Made by a program: the position numbers and the translations under genes
From: Lactobacillus laiwuensis
GTDB lineage: Bacteria; Bacillota; Bacilli; Lactobacillales; Lactobacillaceae
NCBI RefSeq assembly: GCF_019972835.1
Contig: NZ_BPPB01000015.1
Span: 1-37,432, forward strand
Reading direction: 5' to 3'
Length of the DNA: 37,432 nucleotides
Notes under the pieces: model-generated
Database searches by the model: none
What the model saw: the letters and a program-made list of their open reading frames with translations, nothing else
What the model was told of the DNA's origin: nothing
Shown here: piece after piece, positions 26,433 to 33,579 of the stretch
How the letters are laid out: every line of letters starts with the position of its first letter
Position numbering within the stretch: position 1 is the first letter of the stretch

Positions 26433-26450
26433 TAGTTAGCAAGCTAACTA
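26433..26450. promoter_or_regulatory. Palindromic operator of the MFS/MarR operon
   Basis: TAGTTAGC-AA-GCTAACTA, two perfect 8-bp arms with a 2-nt centre, 20 nt before the MFS start. A second partial repeat (AGTTAAC) follows. The place and symmetry suit a MarR dimer. Confidence 0.75.
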
Positions 26451-26500
26451 GTTAACCATAGTAACTCACATTTGTTAAGAATGCAATAAATTTAAAATAA

Positions 26501-26530
26501 AGAAAAATCACCTTGAAATTCAAGGTGAGT
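26501..26530 (-). terminator. Terminator of glycosyltransferase copy 1
   Basis: On the minus strand, stem TCACCTTGAA/TTCAAGGTGA is followed by TTTTTCTTTATTTT. It lies just past the glycosyltransferase stop. Confidence 0.8.
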
Positions 26531-26545
26531 AATTTTTTTAAATAC

Positions 26546-28069
26546 TTAATTATCTGTATCAATCACATATTTCTGCCAGTAGCGCCAAACATTCTCACTG
26601 GATGAGCGTTTGGCATTTTCATACGCTCCCTCATTCAATTTTCTGCGTAATTTAGGACTGGCAAAAAATTCTGTAATTTTGGCTGCCAGTTCATCAATGT
26701 GACCACTAGGAACAACAAAGCCGCTTTGCCCATCCGCAATCAGATCTGCAGGACCATAGTTAATATCATAAGCGATTACGGGTACACCGTGTGATTGGGC
26801 TTCAACTATTGAAAGCGGCGCTCCTTCATATCGTGAAGAAAGAAGTGAAAGTTGCGCATTGTCATACACCGAATCCATATCTTGTGTATAACCCATAAAA
26901 TGAATAACATCTTCTAATCCCAGATCCTGCACCAGTTTCTTTAACATTTTTTCTTCTTTAAAATTATCAGCACCATTACCGTAACCATAAATATCTAAAG
27001 TTAACGAGTTATTTTTTTGGTAAGCCTGATTAAAAGCTTTGATCGCATCATCGATACGCTTTTCGTGAAATAATCTGGCTATGATTATTATTTTTCCTTT
27101 AATACGTTCACTCATTGGAACATGTTCTGCCTGTAGCTGCTCATCAGGAACTATTCCAACTGGTATTGAAACTATCGGAACTTGCGTCCTTAATCTTTTA
27201 CGCATGTCATCTGCCTGATGCTTACTAGGTGTGACTACCAAATCTGTTTTACTCAGTAATTCGTTATTAGAAATTGAATTATAAGTAAGCGGTGAACTAG
27301 GATCCCAGTAATCTCTGAAATGAATGTTGTGAAAATGCTCGATTTTTCTAGCCGGCGTCTTCATATTAATCATTGGCATGTTGGTAATACCACTGCGGTC
27401 GGAAATAAACGTCGATCTCTCATCCCCATCTTGCTGGTTCAATTCATCAAGCATGATGGTAAAGGCCTGACCATCATTCATTAGTGAGTGGACAATACCA
27501 TGACTATCAGTCATTTGAATGTTAGTGGCTGGATATGAATTTGGTCGCTTTTCATAAGAAATTTCGTAATATATAGTATTATCTGGACGGAAAAACAATT
27601 CATAAATCAAATGGCCATCAACCGTATCATAAATTTGAGTCATGCTTTTAAAACCACGTGTATCGTAAAAGTCTTGTTTTATACAGTTAACATCACCATT
27701 ATAATATTTGATTGTATCAACGCTACCATTAGACAACATATTAACGGTCATAGTTTTACGATTGTCTTCATAGACTTCATAACCATTATCAATTTGTTTC
27801 ACCATATTGTCACTCGGAATCGGCAAATCTTTTATAGTTACAATACGATTAGTAAACTTTACTGTACCAGCAAAAAAATCAAACATATTAACATAATCAT
27901 CATCGGTCATGCCATAAAGATCCAAATAACGATGAACAAAACGGTTAAATTCTTTCGTCGTTATTTTTGCTTTAACATGATTACGTTTAAAGAGCATTAA
28001 TCTTTTAACTTCTGCGTGTTCTATTCCTGAACTGTTTGTAGCTAGATTACTATCTAAAAAATAATACAT
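26546..28069 (-). CDS. GT4 glycosyltransferase, TarM/TagE/GtfA-like (copy 1)
   Basis: 507-residue GT-B enzyme. The N-terminal half holds SGIEHAEVKRLMLF (about 14-27) and a beta-rich insert of the DUF1975 kind seen in TarM, TagE and GtfA. The C-terminal Rossmann half holds KGKIIIIARL and EGAPLSIVE, the EX7E retaining signature (Glu415 and Glu423). Related enzymes add alpha-glucose or GlcNAc to wall teichoic acid or to Ser-rich surface proteins; acceptor here is unknown. AAAGGACAATTT precedes the ATG. A second, nearly identical gene lies 3,095 nt away, same strand, no indels between them. About 70 nt of upstream DNA is also duplicated. Confidence 0.85.
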   Translation of the reverse strand: MYYFLDSNLATNSSGIEHAEVKRLMLFKRNHVKAKITTKEFNRFVHRYLDLYGMTDDDYVNMFDFFAGTVKFTNRIVTIKDLPIPSDNMVKQIDNGYEVYEDNRKTMTVNMLSNGSVDTIKYYNGDVNCIKQDFYDTRGFKSMTQIYDTVDGHLIYELFFRPDNTIYYEISYEKRPNSYPATNIQMTDSHGIVHSLMNDGQAFTIMLDELNQQDGDERSTFISDRSGITNMPMINMKTPARKIEHFHNIHFRDYWDPSSPLTYNSISNNELLSKTDLVVTPSKHQADDMRKRLRTQVPIVSIPVGIVPDEQLQAEHVPMSERIKGKIIIIARLFHEKRIDDAIKAFNQAYQKNNSLTLDIYGYGNGADNFKEEKMLKKLVQDLGLEDVIHFMGYTQDMDSVYDNAQLSLLSSRYEGAPLSIVEAQSHGVPVIAYDINYGPADLIADGQSGFVVPSGHIDELAAKITEFFASPKLRRKLNEGAYENAKRSSSENVWRYWQKYVIDTDN

Positions 28070-28141
28070 AAATTGTCCTTTATTCCTATATTCAAACTGT
28101 CATAGTTAATTTTAGCATAAATTTTCTAAATATAAATAGTG

Positions 28142-28336
28142 GTTTTGACATATTAAAAAGCAGTAGCCAAAATAGTAGCTCTATAATTTGTCCTGTTGAT
28201 GACTTATCCATTTGGTAAGCTGTTAATAGGTTTTTTATTGCATAAAAAGGAGGACATCTTCCTCTTGCTTCTTGTAATAAAATATTAACACCACTCAATA
28301 TTTTTAGAAGGTTTGAATTATGTCCTCTCTTAATAA
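28142..28336. other. Unassigned AT-rich spacer with short minus-strand frame
   Basis: Between copy 1's promoter region and the IS110 remnant. On the minus strand an open frame (about 28092-28345) reads QEARGRCPPFYAIKNLL and looks weakly protein-like, but there is no convincing start. It may be transposon debris. Confidence 0.25.
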
Positions 28337-28522
28337 TTATATTTTGATATTAAAGATCAAAACATTGTTTTTGAAGATTATTTTTTCCGCTTGGTTAACG
28401 GCCATAAGCAAAAAGTTTACCAAGCTGGTCTCCTGCAGTCATTTTATGATGCTTGGGCCGTCAAAGATCCACAGTCAATCAAAAAATTCATTCTGGTTAA
28501 AGAAGATGTTGGCTGGCAAATC
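28337..28522 (+). pseudogene. Unidentified gene fragment fused to IS110 remnant
   Basis: A plus-strand frame without start reads DYFFRLVNGHKQKVYQ and LLQSFYDAWAVKDPQS, ending in VKEDVGWQIP; beyond that the same frame runs to TGA at 28570 through antisense IS110 sequence. Composition and periodicity look coding. The 5' and 3' ends are missing. I do not recognise the family; it may be transposase debris. Confidence 0.4.
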
Positions 28523-29391
28523 CCATTAACAGGACCGTGTTTAGCTGTCTCGCTCCTGGTATACTGCTGATAAGCTTAAATTCTGGAAAACTAGCTGCCT
28601 TTTTAATTAGCTGATCTTTGATTAGGGCAACACGCTGGTTATAACCTTCAATTTCATCGCATAACATGCCAATGATTGATATTTCAATTGAATCAGCGGC
28701 AATGGCAGGATATGAATTGAGTGCAGCTGTCCAAACTTTAGTGCAATAGCTGGCAATTAATTTCTTAGTAATATGTTCACCGATTATTCGATAAAGCTGT
28801 TCAGTCATTCCTTTAACCGTCAGTCCAGCCAAATAATCTGGATGTGTATACTTACGAATCATTTGCAAGGCTACAACAGAGCGAATAACGGGGAAAATAT
28901 CGTTTAACTCAGGGAATAACTCAGGGAAAGACAGCTCTAGCGCTGAACGCAACTGATTTTCAATTCTAACCCGCTCTTGGCTTAATTTGTGATATTGCAC
29001 AGCTAAAAAACGCAAAGACTGATAGTGGACATCAGTATAATGTCGACTTCTAGTACGAATAACGGCTGCCTGCGTGATTCCTAAATAAAGCTAGTTTGAA
29101 GGAATCGCTAGCATCTGTCTTGTTCCGCCACAAAGATGACATTCTCATTTTTGCTTCCAGCGGATTAAGCTCACAAAATTTAATTTTATTTTGGCTTAAA
29201 TAATAAGCTAACTGAGCAGAATAAATCCCTGTGGTTTCAAAAATAACTAAAGCAGGATTTGTCAGATAAGCGGCTAATTGCTTAAAACCGCTGCAATTAT
29301 GACTCAAAGCAAAATTTTGCTTTTCAAAATCAGTAGTAATTAAAGTGGCATGACTTTTACCACGACTAATGTCAATACCAATAACATTCAC
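28497..29391 (-). pseudogene. IS110-family transposase, frameshifted and 3'-truncated
   Basis: The N-terminal part (29391-29050) begins MNVIGIDISRGKSHATLI and contains FETTGIY, giving the DEDD-type RuvC-like domain of IS110 transposases; NKTDASDSFKLA follows. Reading is lost near 29080 by a one-frame shift: the other frame continues VIRTRSRHYTDVHYQSL and joins the 29015-28497 frame. The latter includes LISSIPGARQLNTVLL, the Transposase_20 helix-hairpin region, whose usual form is SIPGIG. The end is cut off by fusion to unrelated sequence near 28520. A good ribosome site AGGAGGTGTTACAGTG precedes the ATG. The element is dead. Confidence 0.85.
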
Positions 29392-29404
29392 TGTAACACC
29401 TCCT

Positions 29405-29640
29405 AGAATTATTGAAGCAGAATAGCGTCTTTGTTCATTTTCTTAATACGATCTTTAAGATCCTCATCCTAACCTAACTAGCAAAGGGCATTATCCTTAC
29501 GGGCCCGTTTGAAAATCGAATTCAAAGATTCAATCCTGTTGGCGACCTCAACTTCAACTTTAAGTATAAAGAAAAAGCAGATAAAAGTATCGTCATACTT
29601 CTATCTACTTCCCACTTTAGGATGTTTGACAAAGAGCCAG
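29405..29640. mobile_element. Second IS remnant next to glycosyltransferase copy 2
   Basis: A minus-strand frame (about 29604-29478) carries ANRIESLNSIFKRARKDN and stops at TAG 29480. The NRIESLNS stretch resembles the C-terminal TTNAIESLNS region of Mutator/IS256 transposases. The 15-bp repeat at 29625-29639 forms the edge and touches the stop codon of glycosyltransferase copy 2. This appears to be the end of a deleted element; the family is uncertain. Confidence 0.4.
29625..29639. repeat. 15-bp repeat, possible IS end (copy 2)
   Basis: TTTGACAAAGAGCCA, identical to 74-88. It ends 2 nt before the stop codon (TAA on the minus strand) of glycosyltransferase copy 2. Confidence 0.4.
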
Positions 29641-31164
29641 TTATTTGTCAGTATCAATCACATATTTTTGCCAATAACGCCAGACATTTTCACTTGATGA
29701 ACGCTTGGCGTTCTCATACGCACCATCGTTCAGCTTCCTGCGTAATTTTGGACTGGCAAAAAATTCTGTAATTTTGGCAGCTAAATCATCTACATGACCG
29801 CTTGGTACAATAAAGCCACTTTGACCGTCCGCAATCAAATCAGCCGGACCGTAATTAATGTCATATGAAATTACCGGGACACCATGTGACTGAGCCTCAA
29901 CTATTGAAAGAGGTGCTCCCTCATACCGTGAAGACAGAATTGAAAGTTGCGCAGTGTCATAAACGTAATCCATATTTTTGGTGTAACCCATAAAATGGAC
30001 TACGTCTTCCAATCCCAGATCCTGCACCAATTTTTTTAACATTTTTTCTTCCTTAAAATTATCAGCACCATTACCGTAACCATAAATATCTAAAGTTAAC
30101 GAGTTATTTTTTTGGTAAGCCTGATTGAAAGCTTTGATGGCATCATCAATCCGTTTTTCATAAAATAATCGGGCTATGATTATTATTTTACCTTTAGTGC
30201 GCTCACTCATCGGGATATGTTCAGCGTGTAGCTGCTCATCTGGCACTATTCCAACAGGAATACCTACGATCGGTACTTGTGTCCGCAACCTTTTACGCAT
30301 ATCATCTGCCTGGTGTTTACTAGGAGTGACTACCAAATCTGTTTTACTAAGTAGCTCATTATTAGAAATAGAGTTGTAAGTAAGAGGTGAAGTAGGATCC
30401 CAGTAATCTCTGAAATGAATGTTGTGAAAATGCTCGATTTTTCTAGCCGGCGTCTTCATATTAATCATTGGTACGTTGGTAATGTTTGAACGGTCGGAAA
30501 TAAACGTCGATCTTTCATCCCCATCTTGCTGGTTCAATTCATCAAGCATGATGGTAAAGGCCTGACCATTATTCATTAGTGAGTGGACAATACCATGACT
30601 ATCAGTCATTTGAATGTTAGTGGCTGGATATGAATTTGGTCGCTTTTCATAAGAAATTTCGTAATATATAGTATTATCTGGACGGAAAAACAATTCATAA
30701 ATCAAATGGCCATCAACCGTATCATAAATTTGAGTCATGCTTTTAAAACCACGTGTATCGTAAAAGTCTTGTTTAATGCAGTTAACATCACCATTATAAT
30801 ATTTAATTGTATCAACACTACCATTAGACAACATATTAACGGTCATAGTTTTACGATTGTCTTCATAGACTTCATAACCATTATCAATTTGTTTCACCTT
30901 ATTGTCACTCGGAATCGGCAAATCTTTTATAGTTACAATACGATTAGTAAACTTTACTGTACCAGCAAAAAAATCAAACATATTAACATAATCATCATCG
31001 GTCATGCCATACAGAGGCAAGTTGCGGTGAGCAAAACGATTATAAAATTCCATAACTATTTTTGCCTTTACATGATTACGTTTAAAGAGCATTAATCTTT
31101 TAACTTCTGCGTGTTCTATTCCTGAACTGTTTGCATCTAACCTATTATTCAAAAAGTAATACAT
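29641..31164 (-). CDS. GT4 glycosyltransferase, TarM/TagE/GtfA-like (copy 2)
   Basis: 507 residues, collinear with copy 1 over its full length and with the same EGAPLSIVE motif (Glu415, Glu423) and SGIEHAE N-terminus. Protein differences cluster at about 36-52 (IVMEFYNRFAHRNLPLYG here) and are scattered in the C-terminal half. By eye the first 100 coding-strand-end bases differ at about one in five positions, whereas the central 490 bases (30515-31005) differ at about six. Its 5' upstream 70 nt equals that of copy 1. It lies upstream of copy 1 in transcription order but is separated by IS debris, so each is probably transcribed from its own duplicated promoter. Confidence 0.85.
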   Translation of the reverse strand: MYYFLNNRLDANSSGIEHAEVKRLMLFKRNHVKAKIVMEFYNRFAHRNLPLYGMTDDDYVNMFDFFAGTVKFTNRIVTIKDLPIPSDNKVKQIDNGYEVYEDNRKTMTVNMLSNGSVDTIKYYNGDVNCIKQDFYDTRGFKSMTQIYDTVDGHLIYELFFRPDNTIYYEISYEKRPNSYPATNIQMTDSHGIVHSLMNNGQAFTIMLDELNQQDGDERSTFISDRSNITNVPMINMKTPARKIEHFHNIHFRDYWDPTSPLTYNSISNNELLSKTDLVVTPSKHQADDMRKRLRTQVPIVGIPVGIVPDEQLHAEHIPMSERTKGKIIIIARLFYEKRIDDAIKAFNQAYQKNNSLTLDIYGYGNGADNFKEEKMLKKLVQDLGLEDVVHFMGYTKNMDYVYDTAQLSILSSRYEGAPLSIVEAQSHGVPVISYDINYGPADLIADGQSGFIVPSGHVDDLAAKITEFFASPKLRRKLNDGAYENAKRSSSENVWRYWQKYVIDTDK

Positions 31165-31242
31165 AAATTGTCCTTTATTCCTATTTTCAAACTGTCACAG
31201 TTAATTTTAGCATAAATTTTCTAAATATAAATAGTGAATTTA

Positions 31243-31288
31243 AAAAGCAAAAAAGCATTAGCCGCTCTATATTCGGCTAATACTTTAG
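31243..31288 (-). terminator. Terminator of the HAD-copY-membrane protein operon
   Basis: Minus strand: AAAGTATTAGCCGA with GCGGCTAATGCTTT, then TTTTGCTTTTT. Lies about 20 nt past the membrane protein stop. Confidence 0.82.
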
Positions 31289-31304
31289 TTAAATTATAAA
31301 TTAT

Positions 31305-32018
31305 TTACTGCCGCTTTTTAGTTAATTTTAAAATAAGAGGCCAAATAATTGCAGCAATTACGCCTAAGGCTAACCCGACCCATAGAATAGGTGAAGTGGT
31401 TAACGTTATCCCAGGCGCAGTGTTACTTTCAAGCCATCGAACTAATTGATTTGCTAAAAATTGTAATGCTCCAAATGATCCGATAGCTGCAATGATTAAA
31501 ATAATTGCAGCCCAATATTTACCAAATAACATTAATAACGCAGCTAAAATAAAAACTAATATTGTTGCAAAAAGGCAATAATGAAAAATACTAATAGTTT
31601 GGTTAACTTTGTCCTTGTTTTCGTCTAAACCATTGTTAATTTTATTTAGCAGCAGGTTGCTTACAGCTTTTTGTACTTCATTATTTTCAGGAAAAGACAA
31701 ATTCTTAGCAGACACTTCTCCATTTTCTTGATAAGTAACACCGAGATTATATAAGCTGACATAAGACATATCATTATGATACTTTTTAGGTAATTGCTCT
31801 AAAATTTTGTCTTCAACACCGAAATCTTTAGCCAGTTTCAAGGTACCTTTTAGCCTTGAATCACCAGTATCATTTACGCTTTTTTTAATTACTTTCTGTG
31901 CCATGCCACGAACATTTTGCACATTAATAGTTATTGGCGACTCAAGTAGCAGAAAGCCAGAAATACAAACCGCTGCAGTAAAAATCACTCGAAATAAAAT
32001 ACTAGCAAATTTTTTCAT
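31305..32018 (-). CDS. Membrane protein of unknown function
   Basis: 237 residues from ATG 32018 (MKKFASILFRVIF); that start is chosen because GGGAGGT lies eight bases ahead of it and would be inside the gene from the earlier ATG at 32036. One N-terminal helix (FRVIFTAAVCISGFLLLE) is followed by an external hydrophilic domain of about 110 residues (NGLDENKDKVNQ at its end). A cluster of three C-terminal helices (FHYCLFATILVFILAALLML, AAIILIIAAIGSFGALQFLA, ILWVGLALGVIAAIIWPLIL) ends with KLTKKRQ. I do not recognise the family. It is 36 nt downstream of copY, so may be linked to the copper response. Confidence 0.75.
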   Translation of the reverse strand: MKKFASILFRVIFTAAVCISGFLLLESPITINVQNVRGMAQKVIKKSVNDTGDSRLKGTLKLAKDFGVEDKILEQLPKKYHNDMSYVSLYNLGVTYQENGEVSAKNLSFPENNEVQKAVSNLLLNKINNGLDENKDKVNQTISIFHYCLFATILVFILAALLMLFGKYWAAIILIIAAIGSFGALQFLANQLVRWLESNTAPGITLTTSPILWVGLALGVIAAIIWPLILKLTKKRQ

Positions 32019-32054
32019 TAAATTAACCTCCCACATTAATATTAACTATTTAAT

Positions 32055-32492
32055 CTAACAGTCACGTTGACCCGAAGCTAAACAGTTACAATTAACCATT
32101 TCAGGAGCACTTTCTTTTTTATAAGCAAGTTCTTTTTCTATCTTAGCGATGTCACCCTGAGCAAGAGGCATATCTTTCAGAATAGCTATCATTACCTGAC
32201 CTTTATGCATATCACACATGTGACTCATCATTTCTTTTGTGACCTGAATCATCATTTCGATCTGAGTAACAGTAGCAGAATAAACGAAACGACGACCATC
32301 TTTACGGGTTTTTAACAAACCCTTTTTGACCAAACGTCCCATCAAAGTTTTGATAGTAGATTCAGACCAGTTCTTTTTTGCCTGTAGCTGCTGAATCACT
32401 TCACCAGTATGAATTTCTCCTAAAGTCCACACTATTCTCATAACTTCCCACTCAGCTTCGGAAATATTATGTTCTCTATTTTTTTCTACCAT
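32055..32492 (-). CDS. copY: CopY/TcrY-family copper-responsive repressor
   Basis: 145-residue repressor of the BlaI/MecI/CopY family. ISEAEWEVMRIVWTLGEIHTG, then NWSESTIKTLMGRLVKKGLL form the winged helix-turn-helix. The C-terminus has three cysteines in NCNCLASGQRDC, near the CxCx4CxC Cu/Zn site of enterococcal CopY but with the second CxC reduced to a single Cys. Copper should displace zinc and release DNA. The probable targets, two TACAnnTGTA boxes, are at 18851-18897. No such box is seen before this operon. ATG 32492 is preferred over TTG 32501. It follows the HAD gene by about 24 nt. Confidence 0.88.
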   Translation of the reverse strand: MVEKNREHNISEAEWEVMRIVWTLGEIHTGEVIQQLQAKKNWSESTIKTLMGRLVKKGLLKTRKDGRRFVYSATVTQIEMMIQVTKEMMSHMCDMHKGQVMIAILKDMPLAQGDIAKIEKELAYKKESAPEMVNCNCLASGQRDC

Positions 32493-32516
32493 AATAATCA
32501 ACTCAACTTTATTTTA

Positions 32517-33332
32517 CTACAGAACAAACTTTTTTATTGCTTTGGCAATTCCATCATGGTCATTATCTTCTGTCACATAATTGGCATAATCTTTTATTTC
32601 TTCAATTGCGTTACCCATGGCAATTTTCATAAAGTCAGGATTCGTAAACATGGAAACATCATTGCCCTGATCGCCAAAAACCATAACTTGACTTGGCTTA
32701 ATTTTTAATCTTTCAGCCAATTGCAAAACAGCATTTCCCTTAGAAGCATCTTTAATGTTGATTTCAACAATTGACGAAAAACTGCGAACAATATCATATT
32801 TTGCGAAAGCCCATTGGGGAATATTATTCCATAATTTATCAACTTCTCTCTCATCGTCAAGTACGCTGAGACCCACTTTATTAAAAGTAAAGTCTTGTGT
32901 TATTTCTTCAGTTTTACGTACTTTAAGTACATTATTTGTAAAAGTTGCATTCCTAGACAGATTAACACCAATATTACGATCACAAGTCCAATAGCATTCT
33001 GGGGTTTCAAAGTGAAGGTTAACATGTGCCAATCTTTGCAGTTTTCGCATATTAGTAAAGTCACGATAATTCATTTCTTCATTCATTAAGATATTGCCCG
33101 CTAAATCCTGAATTACAGCACCATTAAAAACAATATCATACTGTTTTTTACCTTCCAAACCTAATTGCTGATTAAATTCCTTTACACCAGATAAAGGTCT
33201 TCCTGAAGCCAAAACAATTTTAATTCCCTGACTATCTGCTTGTTTAAGAACCCTCTCAGTTTCAGGTAAAATTTGCTTTGTAGTTGTTAACAAAGTGCCA
33301 TCTAGATCTACCGCAATCAACTTTATTGCCAA
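32517..33332 (-). CDS. Cof-type HAD-IIB phosphatase (YidA-like)
   Basis: 271-residue sugar-phosphatase-like enzyme. Motif I is AVDLDGTLL (7-15), motif II is LASGRPLSG, and motif IV is FGDQGNDVSMF. The IIB cap domain lies between about 85 and 190. It is the first gene of the operon with copY. Start ATG behind AGGAGGATATT; TATAAT at 33369-33374 is the likely -10. The substrate is unknown. Confidence 0.9.
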   Translation of the reverse strand: MAIKLIAVDLDGTLLTTTKQILPETERVLKQADSQGIKIVLASGRPLSGVKEFNQQLGLEGKKQYDIVFNGAVIQDLAGNILMNEEMNYRDFTNMRKLQRLAHVNLHFETPECYWTCDRNIGVNLSRNATFTNNVLKVRKTEEITQDFTFNKVGLSVLDDEREVDKLWNNIPQWAFAKYDIVRSFSSIVEINIKDASKGNAVLQLAERLKIKPSQVMVFGDQGNDVSMFTNPDFMKIAMGNAIEEIKDYANYVTEDNDHDGIAKAIKKFVL

Positions 33333-33399
33333 AATAATATCCTCCTACACATTTTCACTATTTTCTTTATTATACAAAAGAGTCTGGGAAAAAAGTAGG

Positions 33400-33496
33400 T
33401 CATTGGCCATACTAAAAAAGTAGACAAGCCTTAATTTTGATATAACTTCCAAATTTGAGGGTCATATCGTTTTTTAGTGGTTTGCCTACTCTTTTA
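33400..33496. repeat. Long imperfect hairpin, MITE-like, possible glmS terminator
   Basis: AAAGTAGACAAGCC (33417-33430) pairs with GGTTTGCCTACTCTTT (33479-33494); inside, GATAT.AC....CAAATTTG....GT.ATATC pairs again. On the minus strand the stem ends in TACTTTTTTAG, so it may stop glmS transcripts. The adjoining AAAAGAGTCTGGG, with a second GTAG-containing run, resembles ends of small insertion elements, so a MITE is possible too. Confidence 0.5.
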
Positions 33497-33579
33497 TCTG
33501 TCAAGGATTAATCAATAATGTAATTTAATTTTTGAGCCTTTCTTTCCTGCCAATATGCTTCCAAAAAAAGACCAAAATA

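Noticed and set aside
27611..28000. Plus-strand 129-codon frame opposite glycosyltransferase copy 1 (and its twin at 30706-31095)
   Set aside because: Present in both copies only because the genes are duplicates; Ile/His-rich composition is typical of an antisense shadow.
28320..28529. ATG-initiated frame (69 codons, plus strand) starting at 28320
   Set aside because: A different plus frame in the same place has better coding character (VNGHKQKVYQ); this one is its shadow.
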